From positions 448,501-512,500 of the forward strand of contig JACVVK020000218.1 of NCBI GenBank assembly GCA_018292915.2: a stretch of DNA of 64,000 bases. The letters run 5' to 3'. Positions 47,901 through 62,100 of this stretch are shown piece after piece. Both the position numbers and the translations under genes were made by a program. Within the stretch, counting starts at the first letter, position 1, and the number at the start of each line of letters is the position of its first letter. The DNA is from Batillaria attramentaria. Taxonomy: Eukaryota; Mollusca; Gastropoda; Batillariidae. The notes beneath the pieces were generated by a model. That model was not told the origin of the DNA, did no database searches, and was given only the letters and a program-made list of their open reading frames with translations.

Positions 47901-50900
47901 GCACACCACGATAAGTCAGTGAGAAGACACGTGTACGATCTACAATAACCCATCTCCTGCACACCACGATAAGTCAGTGAGAAGACACGTGTACGATCTA
48001 CAATAACCCATCTCCTGCACACCACGATAAGTCAGTGAGAAGACACGTGTACGATCTACAATAACCCATCTCCTGCACACCACGATAAGTCAGTGAGAAG
48101 ACACGCGTACGATCTACAATAACCCATCTCCTGCACACCACGATAAGTCAGTGAGAAGACACGCGTACGATCTACAGTAACCCATCTCCTGCACACCACG
48201 ATAAGTCAGTGAGAAGACACGCGTACGATCTACAGTAACCCATCTCCTGCACACCACGATAAGTCAGTGAGAAGACACGTGTACGATCTACAATAACCCA
48301 TCTCCTGCACACCACGATAAGTCAGTGAGAAGACACGTGTACGATCTACAGTAACCCATCACCTGCACACCACGATAAGTCAGTGAGAAGACACGTGTAC
48401 GATCTACAGTAACCCATCTCCTGCACACCACGATAAGTCAGTGAGAAGACACGCGTACGATCTACAGTAACCCATCTCCTGCACACCACGATAAGTCAGT
48501 GAGAAGACACGCGTACGATCTACAATAACCCATCTCCTGCACACCACGATAAGTCAGTGAGAAGACACGCGTACGATCTACAGTAACCCATCTCCTGCAC
48601 ACCACGATAAGTCAGTGAGAAGACACGCGTACGATCTACAGTAACCCATCTCCTGCACACCACGATAAGTCAGTGAGAAGACACGCGTACGATCTACAGT
48701 AACCCATCTCCTGCACACCACGATAAGTCAGTGAGAAGACACGCGTACGATCTACAGTAACCCATCTCCTGCACACCACGATAAGTCAGTGAGAAGACAC
48801 GCGTACGATCTACAGTAACCCATCTCCTGCACACCACGATAAGTCAGTGAGAAGACACGTGTACGATCTACAATAACCCATCTCCTGCACACCACGATAA
48901 GTCAGTGAGAAGACACGTGTACGATCTACAATAACCCATCACCTGCACACCACGATAAGTCAGTGAGAAGACACGTGTACGATCTACAGTAACCCATCAC
49001 CTGCACACCACGATAAGTCAGTGAGAAGACACGCGTACGATCTACAGTAACCCATCTCCTGCACACCACGATAAGTCAGTGAGAAGACACGCGTACGATC
49101 TACAGTAACCCATCTCCTGCACACCACGATAAGTCAGTGAGAAGACACGTGTACGATCTACAGTAACCCATCTCCTGCACACCACGATAAGTCAGTGAGA
49201 AGACACGCGTACGATCTACAGTAACCCATCTCCTGCACACCACGATAAGTCAGTGAGAAGACACGCGTACGATCTACAATAACCCATCTCCTGCACACCA
49301 CGATAAGTCCAGTGAGAAGACACGCGTACGATCTACAATAACCCATCTCCTGCACACCACGATAAGTCAGTGAGAAGACACGCGTACGATCTACAGTAAC
49401 CCATCTCCTGCACACCACGATAAGTCAGTGAGAAGACACGCGTACGATCTACAGTAACCCATCTCCTGCACACCACGATAAGTCAGTGAGAAGACACGCG
49501 TACGATCTACAATAACCCATCTCCTGCACACCACGATAAGTCAGTGAGAAGACACGTGTACGATCTACAATAACCCATCACCTGCACACCACGATAAGTC
49601 AGTGAGAAGACACGTGTACGATCTACAATAACCCATCACCTGCACACCACGATAAGTCAGTGAGAAGACACGTGTACGATCTACAATAACCCATCACCTG
49701 CACACCACGATAAGTCAGTGAGAAGACACGTGTACGATCTACAATAACCCATCTCCTGCACACCACGATAAGTCAGTGAGAAGACACGTGTACGATCTAC
49801 AATAACCCATCTCCTGCACACCACGATAAGTCAGTGAGAAGACACGTGTACGATCTACAATAACCCATCTCCTGCACACCACGATAAGTCAGTGAGAAGA
49901 CACGTGTACGATCTACAATAACCCATCTCCTGCACACCACGATAAGTCAGTGAGAAGACACGTGTACGATCTACAATAACCCATCTCCTGCACACCACGA
50001 TAAGTCAGTGAGAAGACACGTGTACGATCTACAATAACCCATCTCCTGCACACCACGATAAGTCAGTGAGAAGACACGTGTACGATCTACAATAACCCAT
50101 CACCTGCACACCACGATAAGTCAGTGAGAAGACACGTGTACGATCTACAATAACCCATCTCCTGCACACCACGATAAGTCAGTGAGAAGACACGTGTACG
50201 ATCTACAATAACCCATCTCCTGCACACCACGATAAGTCAGTGAGAAGACACGTGTACGATCTACAATAACCCATCTCCTGCACACCACGATAAGTCAGTG
50301 AGAAGACACGTGTACGATCTACAATAACCCATCTCCTGCACACCACGATAAGTCAGTGAGAAGACACGTGTACGATCTACAATAACCCATCTCCTGCACA
50401 CCACGATAAGTCAGTGAGAAGACACGTGTACGATCTACAATAACCCATCTCCTGCACACCACGATAAGTCAGTGAGAAGACACGTGTACGATCTACAATA
50501 ACCCATCTCCTGCACACCACGATAAGTCAGTGAGAAGACACGTGTACGATCTACAATAACCCATCACCTGCACACCACGATAAGTCAGTGAGAAGACACG
50601 TGTACGATCTACAATAACCCATCTCCTGCACACCACGATAAGTCAGTGAGAAGACACGTGTACGATCTACAATAACCCATCTCCTGCACACCACGATAAG
50701 TCAGTGAGAAGACACGTGTACGATCTACAATAACCCATCACCTGCACACCACGATAAGTCAGTGAGAAGACACGTGTACGATCTACAATAACCCATCTCC
50801 TGCACACCACGATAAGTCAGTGAGAAGACACGTGTACGATCTACAATAACCCATCTCCTGCACACCACGATAAGTCAGTGAGAAGACACGTGTACGATCT

Positions 50901-53900
50901 ACAATAACCCATCTCCTGCACACCACGATAAGTCAGTGAGAAGACACGTGTACGATCTACAATAACCCATCTCCTGCACACCACGATAAGTCAGTGAGAA
51001 GACACGTGTACGATCTACAATAACCCATCTCCTGCACACCACGATAAGTCAGTGAGAAGACACGTGTACGATCTACAATAACCCATCTCCTGCACACCAC
51101 GATAAGTCAGTGAGAAGACACGCGTACGATCTACAATAACCCATCTCCTGCACACCACGATAAGTCAGTGAGAAGACACGCGTACGATCTACAATGACCC
51201 ATCTCCTGCACACCACGATAAGTCAGTGAGAAGACACGCGTACGATCTACAATGACCCATCTCCTGCACACCACGATAAGTCAGTGAGAAGACACGTGTA
51301 CGATCTACAATAATCCATCTCTTGCATATAATTACAGGACTACAGCCCATCAAGCGTAGCAGCCAGTGAAGGAATGTTACTACGCAAGATAATTCCCCAT
51401 CTTCACGCATTACTGTCTCACACAGAACAGTCAATTGTCAATGCATTTCCTAAAGACATAACTTAAGACATGTATGCAGTCAAGCCCTTTTCTATGAAAT
51501 TTGTTCTAAGTTTTTGAACTCTACAGTCACTGTGGAGTTATCAGTAATATCACAGTTATAAATTAACCAATGAAGACTGACCATGGCCTGTTTGCGGGTC
51601 TCGTTGATCATCTGCATGGGTTCAGGCTCGGGACAAGAATAGCCGATAACAGTTGGTCCGAACACCTTGGCCAGGTTAGTGATGGGCATCTTACACTGGG
51701 GACTGGCAGCAACCCTGAACACACATACAGTAGGTTTCATTCTCAGTATTTATTACACAATATTCCAAAGCAGAATGTGAAAACGCAAGCAATGTGTGAA
51801 TGTGATATTACTTGACATAAGCTGATGCTGCAGTACTGAGGGCCTAAACGCAGTGGATTAGATAAGCGCTAAGGCCTTTTGTCTGGATGATGGCAGAGGT
51901 TACTATTGGGAGATTTACTGTTTTAGCAGTAACAGTACACACCAATGTACAAATCAGAGATATAACTGAGCCAGGAGGGACCTGAAATCTGAATCAACAT
52001 ACTCATAGTGCACAAAAGTAAGTCCCCATAGGGGACACTGCCCTTCCTGTTTGTGGCAAGGGAGAGAAGTGACAGCGACAACTGTAATTGAGTATAACCA
52101 TAATAATAAGAAACAAGAGTAAACTGACTTTTGCAGATGCTGTGCGAGGAAGGCGAGTGTGTCCCTGTTGGCAGTGGGTAGACTGTTGATGGCTTCACAC
52201 AGAATGTCATAGCTTGTCTGCGGGCAGTTGTGCTCTGTAGCAGGAAAACAAGTTCAAATAACAGAACAGCACAATGTGCCACACACTATCTCTTGTCCCA
52301 CTATCTACACTCACACAGTACGTCGCACACCCGATACCAGTGATAGGTGAGACAAGTATTTTACAACTGTCGGAAGTGAAGTTCATCCTGCCTCCAACAC
52401 TAGTTTAGTAGTGAGCTGAACGTTCCTGCTGCACGGACAAACTCTGGCCACAGTGCGTAAGTGCTAGTTTAGTAGTGAGCTGAACGTACCTGCTGCACGG
52501 ACAAACTCTGGCCACAATGTGAACGTACCTGCTGCACGGACAAACTCTGGCCACAGTGCGTAAGTGACCAGAGGTTCCTTCAGATTCCTCAGAAAATCTT
52601 TCATACACCCACACACTGTGTGGACATCCATGATGTTCGACTGTAAACACACAGGAAGATAAAATACATAGTAAGTGGAAAATGTACTACATCGACACAC
52701 GTATGGGCTGGCAGAAACAAAGCTAATCCTTGAATCAAACTGGACATTTGATTTATAAATAGTGGTATTCTGCAATAATGGGTAACAATACTCCAGGACC
52801 AGCTGAAAACACTATCAGTATCAGCCTCAACATGCACGTATGTAAAATCTGATCTGCAGACACTGCCAACACCATTGCCATATCTCTGGTCTCATCCCGC
52901 CTGGACTACTGCAATGCCTGTCTTTGGGGTCTTCCAGAATCGCTGCTCCAGCGCCTTCAGCATGTATAGAATGTGGCTGCAAGGATTGTCTCCCGTTCCA
53001 AAAAGACTGATCATATCACACCGGTCCTAAAAGATCTCCACTGGCTTCCAGTCAAGCTTCGCATCGACCATAAGCTTCTCTCCTTGACTTTCTCCTGCAT
53101 TCACGGCACTGCTCCACTATATCTGGCTGAGCTCATACCACTCTATAGACCTTCACGCAGCCTAAGATCTTTTTCCCAGTCCAGACTTGCTGTCCCAGGT
53201 TACTATGACAACACAAACAAGAAACGCTCTGGTGCACGGGCTTTCAAGAGTGCAGCTCCTTGCGTCTGGAACAACTTGCCAGCTCACCTCAAGTCAGGTT
53301 CTGCGTCAGTCATGACCTTAAGACGGAAGCTCACCTCAAGTCAGGTTCTGCGTCAGTCATGACCTTCAGGCGGAACCTCAATACGCACCTTTTCTCTCAG
53401 TTCTAATTTTTTTTTTTCTTCTTCTTCTTCGTCTTCCCCAACCCCAAAGGCGCTGTGAGCATGCTTACTGCATGGAAGTTCTTTTCGTAGTGCTATACAA
53501 ATGGCCAATAATCATCATCATCATCAGTCGTCACTTGAAATGCCCATTTACAATACAGCTGAGACTGTAGAACAACTACTACTCACAAGGTTTGGACTCT
53601 TCCCTTTGAGGAACTTTTCCTTCAGATCTTTACATTCTCTGTCTGACCTGAAACAACACATTACCCTCATGGAAAATACAGTGACAAATGTAAAATAACA
53701 TTCTCTGTCTGACCTGAAACAACACATTACCCTCATGGAAAATACAGTGACAAATGTAAAATAACATTCTCTGTCTGACCTGAAACAACACATTACCCTC
53801 ATGGAAAATACAGTGACAAATGTAAAATAACATTCTCTGTCTGACCTGAAACAACACATTACCCTCATGGAAAATATGACAAGTACAATGACAAATGTAA

Positions 53901-56900
53901 AATAACATTCTCTGTCTGACCTGAAACAACACATTACCCTCATGGAAAATATGACAAGTACAATGACAAATGTAAAATAACATTCTCTGTCTGACCTGAA
54001 ACAACACATTACCCTCATGGAAAATACAGTGACAAATGTAAAATAACATTCTCTGTCTGACCTGAAACAACACATTACCCTCATGGAAAATACAGTGACA
54101 AATGTAAAATAACATTCTCTGTCTGACCTGAAACAACACATTACCCTCATGGAAAATACAGTGACAAATGTAAAATAACACTCTCTGTCTGACCTGAAAC
54201 AACACATTACCCTCATGGAAAATACAGTGACAAATGTAAAATAACATTCTCTGTCTGACCTGAAACAACACATTACCCTCATGGAAAATATGACAAGTAC
54301 AATGACAAATGTAAAATAACATTCTCTGTCTGACCTGAAACAACACATTACCCTCATGGAAAATATGACAAGTACAATGACAAATGTAAAATAACATTCT
54401 CTGTCTGACCTGAAACAACACATTACCCTCATGGAAAATACAGTGACAAATGTAAAATAACATTCTCTGTCTGACCTGAAACAACACATTACCCTCATGG
54501 AAAATACAGTGACAAATGTAAAATAACATTCTCTGTCTGACCTGAAACAACACATTACCCTCATGGAAAATACAGTGACAAATGTAAAATAACATTCTCT
54601 GTCTGACCTGAAACAACACATTACCCTCATGGAAAATACAGTGACAAATGTAAAATAACATTCTCTGTCTGACCTGAAACAACACATTACCCTCATGGAA
54701 AATATGACAAGTACAATGACAAATGTAAAATAACAAGGTAAGAATAGAAATTTATACTTACAATGAGTAAGGCATATTGTTTATTCACAAGGCGGACACA
54801 CTGCTTAACTGAAGCTGACTGTGGCTAGGAATCAAACAACAGATCAGTGTGTGCACGAGTAAGGTGTTTGAGATTCTGCAGCTAGCATGGACAAAGTGAA
54901 AAGTGCCACTGTGATATACTTACCCCGGCACTCTGTAAATCCCAACTTCTGACAGACCCCGCCTCTCAATCTCATTTGCACAATTCACCTGCAAAAACAT
55001 AGCAACACTCAGTGGTTGTGCAAGTCAAATATTAAGTTTCATCCATGCCTCTGAACACAGGCAAACCTGAAGAAGGAAACTGATTACAAAACCAAACTAC
55101 ATGTACCTTCCTACAGTGCCATACACGCAAATCAAGAACTAAGCCTGGTCTGCTGCGGCACACTCAGCGCTGAGTACATTTGACGTGTGTGATTCTATAA
55201 TGCAGTGAGAGAAGATGACTGCAGTAAACTCTCAATGTTCACTTGAGTCTACCAGGCTGGGGAATTCCTCAGGAAAAAAAAGACTGGAACCCAGGCCGGG
55301 GTCCAGGGGCCGCTTATCAGTACATATCAGCACATGCTGGTGCTCTCCTGATTTTAGCCTCTCTGAGAAAGTAGATGGACACAAAATACATGTAGATGCC
55401 ATCCCCATTTGTCTTTTTTTTTTTATCACCCCTTCCTAGGCAGTATCGTGTCTTTCATCGTCGTCATTATCATGAATCGCGTCGTAAGCATATGGCTCGC
55501 TCGTTGCTTCGTTCTTCTAACGAAATGGGGAATTACTGCGGTCTTTATTTTGCGGATGTGTTTGCCAACATGTTCCGTTTCGCAGTCTGCATAGGTCACC
55601 CACCTATCCGTCCGCGCACATAGCCAACGATTCTTCTTGCATTCGTCCCCTAAAGCTTGCCGATGCACAAAAATGTTCCCTAGCGACGACATCGCCAAAT
55701 GCAGTGGCATTGTAAAACATGGCTGACGAAAGCGCCGTAGACGCAAACCGATACGAAAGGAACGCGCGAGTGGTGTGAATTGGCGCCGGAGAATAAAAGC
55801 GGAAGTGACGCTAGGCAGGCCATGGCCGCGCAACATGGCTGCGAAATTGACTCCACGGTGGCACAGCGGTCGGCTCCGACTTCACCCTCCTCCGGATTCC
55901 CCCCCCCCCCCCCGGAGTTTTTTGGGGTGGAAACTTCGATTTTTTGGCGGAAAGGGTCGGGAGTTTGGCGGAGGTCTGCCAATTGGCGGACAATTTCCCA
56001 GCCTGGTCTACACAAGAGAAGCGTGGAAATACTTCCTCCCAAACTACAACTAAATGTTTGCTTTTAACTTCAGTGAAATGCAGCATTCGCCACACACTCA
56101 CACTTTGTCTTTTGGGAGGAAATAACACCACTAGAGAATAAAGTAACATGTCTTTCTTACCACAAGTCGGGGAATCATGGGGCGCTGCACGGGGGCAAAA
56201 TCAGACAGGATGCCCTGAAAACACAAGAGTGCAGAATCATAAACTGGTATTCCTGGCCTCCAGTTCCATGTACAAATACAGAAGCTATTTCCATACCGTC
56301 AGTTAGGGGACATACAGCATCACTTGAACTTTGTATTTAACCCAAGGAATACTAAACACAGGAGAGAGAGAGAGAGACAGAGACTAGAGAGAGAGACTCA
56401 GAGAGAGAGAGAGAGAGAAGAAAAAGAAGAAAGAAAGAAAAAAGAAAAGTAGGAACACATGTTCTCCATACCTCCATGGGTCTGGCGGTGCCGGGTGTGC
56501 TGGGAGCAGACGGGATACAAGGCAGTGGTAACTTCTCCTTACACTCCGGATGGCACGATGCTCGACAATCTACACAACACAGACGCTGGAGTTGTACAAA
56601 CATTAACCAGGACAGTTCAACTAAGACAAAGTAATCACTGAGAAACTCAAGTCAGGACGTGAGGGTAAATGTTGACTGTTAATGCACTCACTTGGACGTG
56701 AGGGTAAATGTTGACTGTTAATGCACTCACTTGGACGTGAGGGTAAATGTTGACTGTTAATGCACTCACTTGGACGTGAGGGTAAATGTTGACTGTTAAT
56801 GCACTCACTTGGACGTGAGGGTAAATGTTGACTGTTAATGCACTCACTTGGACGTGAGGGTAAATGTTGACTGTTAATGCACTCAATTTTGTTTGGTAAA

Positions 56901-59093
56901 GATGTACGGTATTAGAGAAGGCAGAAAAATAACACTTTAAATTGCAAAACAGACACACACTGCTAACAAACCTTTGCACTTCATGGCAACCTTGCCAAAT
57001 CGGATGTTCTTGCCACACTAAAAAAGAGAGAAAAGAAAGCTTTACTGCATATGAGTCATTAATATGACGATATCAAGTTACTGTTAGTTGCCACAATCAA
57101 AGGTCAAGGAAAAGCAGCATAAGAAAGGTCAAACACAAAACAACAGTTTGAATTCACGACCTACACCAGCTTCACACGTCACTTTTCTCCATTATTCACT
57201 CAATTTATGGCAAACATTTTCAAATGGTAACACGCCGCTGGCAAAATGAAACTTGATAATGACAGAGCAGTAACTTACAGGAACACAGGTAGTTGGTTTG
57301 ATGACTGTCCGTGAGATGAACACGTGAACCCTGTTGAGACCACGGCCAGCTGAACTGACTTTACGCAGCCCAGGAGTCCTGCAGCAGAGAATCTGAAGTT
57401 ACAGCAAAATCTTTCCCAAGTGCTTGAAATGTAAAAAACTAATGTGATTTTTATGTGGTTATAGTTGTACCTCACCAAAATGTGATTTTTATGTGGTTAT
57501 AGTTGTACCTCACCAAAATGTGATTTTCATGTGGTTATAGTTGTACCTCACCAAAATGTGATTTTCATGTGGTTATAGTTGTACCTCACCAAAATGTGAT
57601 TTTCTCACAGCAACACCTACACTATCCTGCATGATCTGATCCAATAATAGTCATAACAAACAAACTGTTGTTTTCTTCACTTTGCCTCCTGGATACTGCC
57701 TAATTCTGCAGCACACACACTGCCTCACTTTGCCTCCTGGATACTGCCTAATTCTGCAGCACACACACTGCCTCACTTTGCCTCCTGGATACTGCCCAAT
57801 TCTGCAGCACACACACTGCCTCACTTTGCCTCCTGGATACTGCCTAATTCTGCAGCACACACACTGCCTCACTTTGCCTCCTGGATACTGCCTAATTCTG
57901 CAGCACACACACTGCCTCACTTTGCCTCCTGGATACTGCCTAATTCTGCAGCACACACACTGCCTCACTTTGCCTCCTGGATACTGCCCAATTCTGCAGC
58001 ACACACACTGCCTCACTTTGCCTCCTGGATACTGCCCAATTCTGCAGCACACACACTGCCTCACTTTGCCTCCTGGATACTGCCTAATTCTGCAGCACAC
58101 ACACTGCCTCACTTTGCCTCCTGGATACTGCCTAATTCTGCAGCACACACACTGCCTCACTTTGCCTCCTGGATACTGCCTAATTCTGCAGCACACACAC
58201 TGCCTCACTTTGCCTCCTGGATACTGCCTAATTCTGCAGCACACACACTGCCTCACTTTGCCTCCTGGATACTGCCCAATTCTGCAGCACACACACTGCC
58301 TGGCGGGAAAGTCAGTTTGGGTCGCATGCTCAGGCAGTCAGGGATGAAAAAAAACAACAACAAAAAAAGCGATAAAAATGTGACAACAAACACCAGGACT
58401 CACTCAGGTGTCTTTTTGAGGATGCCTTTCTTGCGTCGGCTGCTGTTGTTGTTGGTGTCTCCCTGTACCCACACTTCTTCATCGCTGTCAGGACCATCTG
58501 CTGTACAATAAGACATCCACCCACTCTCACTAAAGGTATACTGATGTTCAATTTCCAGACAGAGCACTTGCAATGCTTTCTTCTTTTTTTTTTCAATACC
58601 AGTGAAGTTTCAAAAATTAAACTGATGAATCATAAGCTAAAAAGTATCTGTGTTCCAAGAATAGACTTTTGAGGCCATCACCAAAGAAAGATCAACCTCA
58701 TGGCAAAAGAGGAGGAATTGACATCGCAGTCTACCACTTACCTCTCCCCCTGTCAACCTTGTCCAGTGCCGGCTCACTGAAACTCTTGTTCAACTTGGGC
58801 ACAGTCACCTCCGTCATGGCCGACACAGGCTTGCCTGCTCCGTCCACAGTGATGGTAGTGGTTGTTACAATGGAGTTGTCCAGGTCCTGTCAACAGATTT
58901 TTCACAGAAACTAAGAAGTGAATTCATACTCATGGCTCCCTAAAAGCTACAGACCTAAAGGGTCCACTGACCCCCAGTTCAAAATTTTAGGGGGTCTTTG
59001 TACCTCCACTTTCAATTTTTAAAGGGTCAGAATCATTTCTCAAGTTTTTAGTGCATGGAATTATAAATTCAGTAAATACTGCTAAACACTGGC

Positions 59094-59178
<85 letters not shown>

Positions 59179-62100
59179 CAAAACTGAATTTTATCAACTT
59201 CAACATATAATTAAATGAAGTGGGTACAATTCAGTTTTGAAAGTTGGAAACTCTGACTTTTTGCTGCTCTGTGCCGACTCTGATGCGACGTCTGAATCAG
59301 TCGTAGCTCTCTATGCGACGCCGAAGTCAGTGTTCCCGCTGCCGGGCGAGGGCTCGAGCCCCTCCACCACTTTTCCGCTGACAAAAAAGTCCATAGTCTT
59401 TTGAACTTTCACTTTTTTCGGTGGCATGATTCGTCACAGAGAAAGCGAATCCGATCGGTAACAAGAGCACTGACTCTAAAATCTTTCGTCCATAGTTTCG
59501 AGCGCAGAAGCAGAAAAAGATGGGGCACGTTCACTACGCGCGAGTGGCTGTAGTAGCCGCCGATCTGCAGCAGTAGACAGTTAACGCCTGCGCGCGTTAA
59601 ACAGAACCAAAAACAGAACCGAACTGAACGCGGCCGTGGCAAGGGAGAACACTCACTCGATCACAAGCCTATAGGCGTACGCATGGTAGTGCAGAGGTAG
59701 TGCGTCAAGCTAAGCACAGATCGCGTTCATAATGCTTCAACGTACCCCCTCGAAATTTTTTTAGGACGTAATTTTTTACTTCAGTGCGTAAATTACGCAC
59801 AGACGCACAGTTTAGGGAGCCCTGATACTGTATTACATCACCACCACAACTAAGCAACAATACTAAACTTTCCTTCACTGCAAATGTTCAAATGAATAAG
59901 CACACATGAAAATGGACAAGAAGTGATAAAAGTGCAGGCAACTGAATCAACACGCACACTACCACTTGTAAAAGTTTGTTTTTCAACAGAACTCGCTTTT
60001 GTTACGACAGGGTGTACACTATTCAATAGGACTTGCCTCTTTGTGACGTTTGGGAGGTGTGTTGCCATTCCGCTCATCCAAGTAGTCCTCCATTGGTGGA
60101 GCTGATGGCCGCTTCCACTTGCGGCCACTACGCAGGCGTGACGCCTCCAAGTCATCCTCTGTTTTGTCGTAACTGATATCATTATCAGACAAAATGGAGG
60201 CTGATGATTCCAAGATTGTGTTCAACCTACAGAACAAAACCCAACACAACGCAAACTGTCAAACAAATCAGAAAACAAAAGCATCAGCAGCACAAGGAAT
60301 ACAGATAGATTTATGCTAGTTATTAAATTAGCGTATAAATTAGTAGTGTTACATGTGATATTATGAATAGTGCAAAAACAAGCACACAATGTACAGGACT
60401 CTGTTGACTTGACAATCAAAAACTGAGAAAGAAAGGAAAAGGTGTAGAAACATCCCAGACTAACACAACTTATCCCCCCCCCCTCCTCCCCAACCACTGA
60501 AATTATGTTACCTTTATTATAAAACGTTACCCATGCGACCAACCTAAACCATTAAACTGTTCAAACTGTTCTCTATAAACAACTCCAGCACTAGTAGCAA
60601 CACCTTCTCGTAAGTAGCAACACCTTATTGTATGTAGCAACATCTTATCAAAAGTCAAATTTTCACTTATTATTCTAGTCAGAACGACCAGCAGCAATGA
60701 CAATCCTGAACGCACCTACAGACTTAGCCCTACTAGTACCATTTTTTACCATCTCAAGCAAAGCAATGCTTACTTTCCAGGCGACTTTTCTCCAGCGTGG
60801 CTGGTACGAGCATAGCTGTTGTAGAGAGTGTGAAGACGCTCCCTGTCTGCTTCGTGAAGGTAGCTCTTGCTATTTTTGTCCGTCAGCAAGTCTCGGATAA
60901 CATCCACTTGACGCTCCTAACACATAAATTTATGCACACACACACACACACACACAAGATTTAAATAAACAATTGTCCCTCGACTTGTGAACTGAAACTA
61001 AACTGAAAGACTACCTGAACTTGGTGAATATTGAAAACTACCTTAGCTGAGTCTGAATAACCACAAATTATAGTAAACACCATATTTCAGATAAGATCAT
61101 CTGTAAACACACATCATCATCATAAACTGTATAAATTCACCAGTATTTCACCTACCAGATTGGCTCTTTCTTGTTCAGCCTCGTTTCGCCTTGACAGCTC
61201 ATACTGAACTTGATTCCTGCATATATTATTTACTTGAGTATTATTACCAATTTTTACCATACTCAAAATGAATTCCACATCCATCAAAAATACCAATATA
61301 TCTTTACGTTTATCAACACCATGCTCCAATCCACATACATACACCGACCACACGTATCCATACGGACGTATCCAGGGCTCCCTAAAAGCTACAGACCTAA
61401 AGGGTCCACTGACTTCCAGTTCAAAATTTTAGGGGGTCTTTGTACCTCCACTTTTAATTTTTAAAGGGTCAGAATCATTTCTCAAGATTTTTAGTGCATG
61501 GAATTATAAATTCAGTAAATACTGCTGAACACATAAGGTGTGTGTGTGTGTGTGTGTGTGCAAAACTGAATTTTATCAACTTCAAATCATATAATTAAAT
61601 GAAGTGGGTACTGTCCGTACAATTCAGTTTTGTACACTAAGTTTTGCTGCTCTGCGCCGACTCTGATGCGATGTCTGAATCGTAGCTATGTGACGCCGAA
61701 GTGCATCCGCTGCCGGGCGAGGGCTCGAGACCCTCCACAACTGACTTTTTCACTGACGAACTAGAGAGGCAGAAGCCTCCATGGCTCCCTTGTGACACAG
61801 GTCAAGGTCATTCACAAAAGTATGTTTGTAAAGCTCTTATCACTATCCATTATCATGCTAAGTAAACTGTAAAGTCTCTGGCGCTCTGAGTTCCTGGCAA
61901 TATTACAATTTTCCCCGAAACAGTTTGTATGGCAATATTACAATTTTCCCTGAAACAGTTTGTATGGCCTTGACCTTTGGTCAAGGTCATTTAAATGCGA
62001 TCTCATCAATGTCTATCATCATGCCAAGTTTGATGCCTCTAGTATTTGTAGTTCCTCCGAAAACAGTAATGTTAAAATTCACAACAGACAGCTTTAATGA

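Noticed and set aside
47834..51330. CRISPR-like array (regular 58-bp repeats)
   Set aside because: Units are contiguous, with no unique spacers, and lie in an animal intron. It is a minisatellite.
55426..56053. Overlapping frames in the CpG-rich block as a nested gene
   Set aside because: Frames overlap on both strands without conserved motifs, and the true RACGAP1 exons on either side join in phase across it.
57651..58347. Open frames of over 200 codons on both strands with CRIRQYPGGKVRQ or LILQHTHCLTLPPGY repeats
   Set aside because: The 48-bp unit is a multiple of three and lacks stops. The region is a RACGAP1 intron by exon phase evidence.
59409..59642. Minus open frame starting MPRPRSVRFCFWFCL, similar frame at 62909-63166
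   Set aside because: It lies inside both copies of the hAT-like element, differs between copies and has no transposase features.
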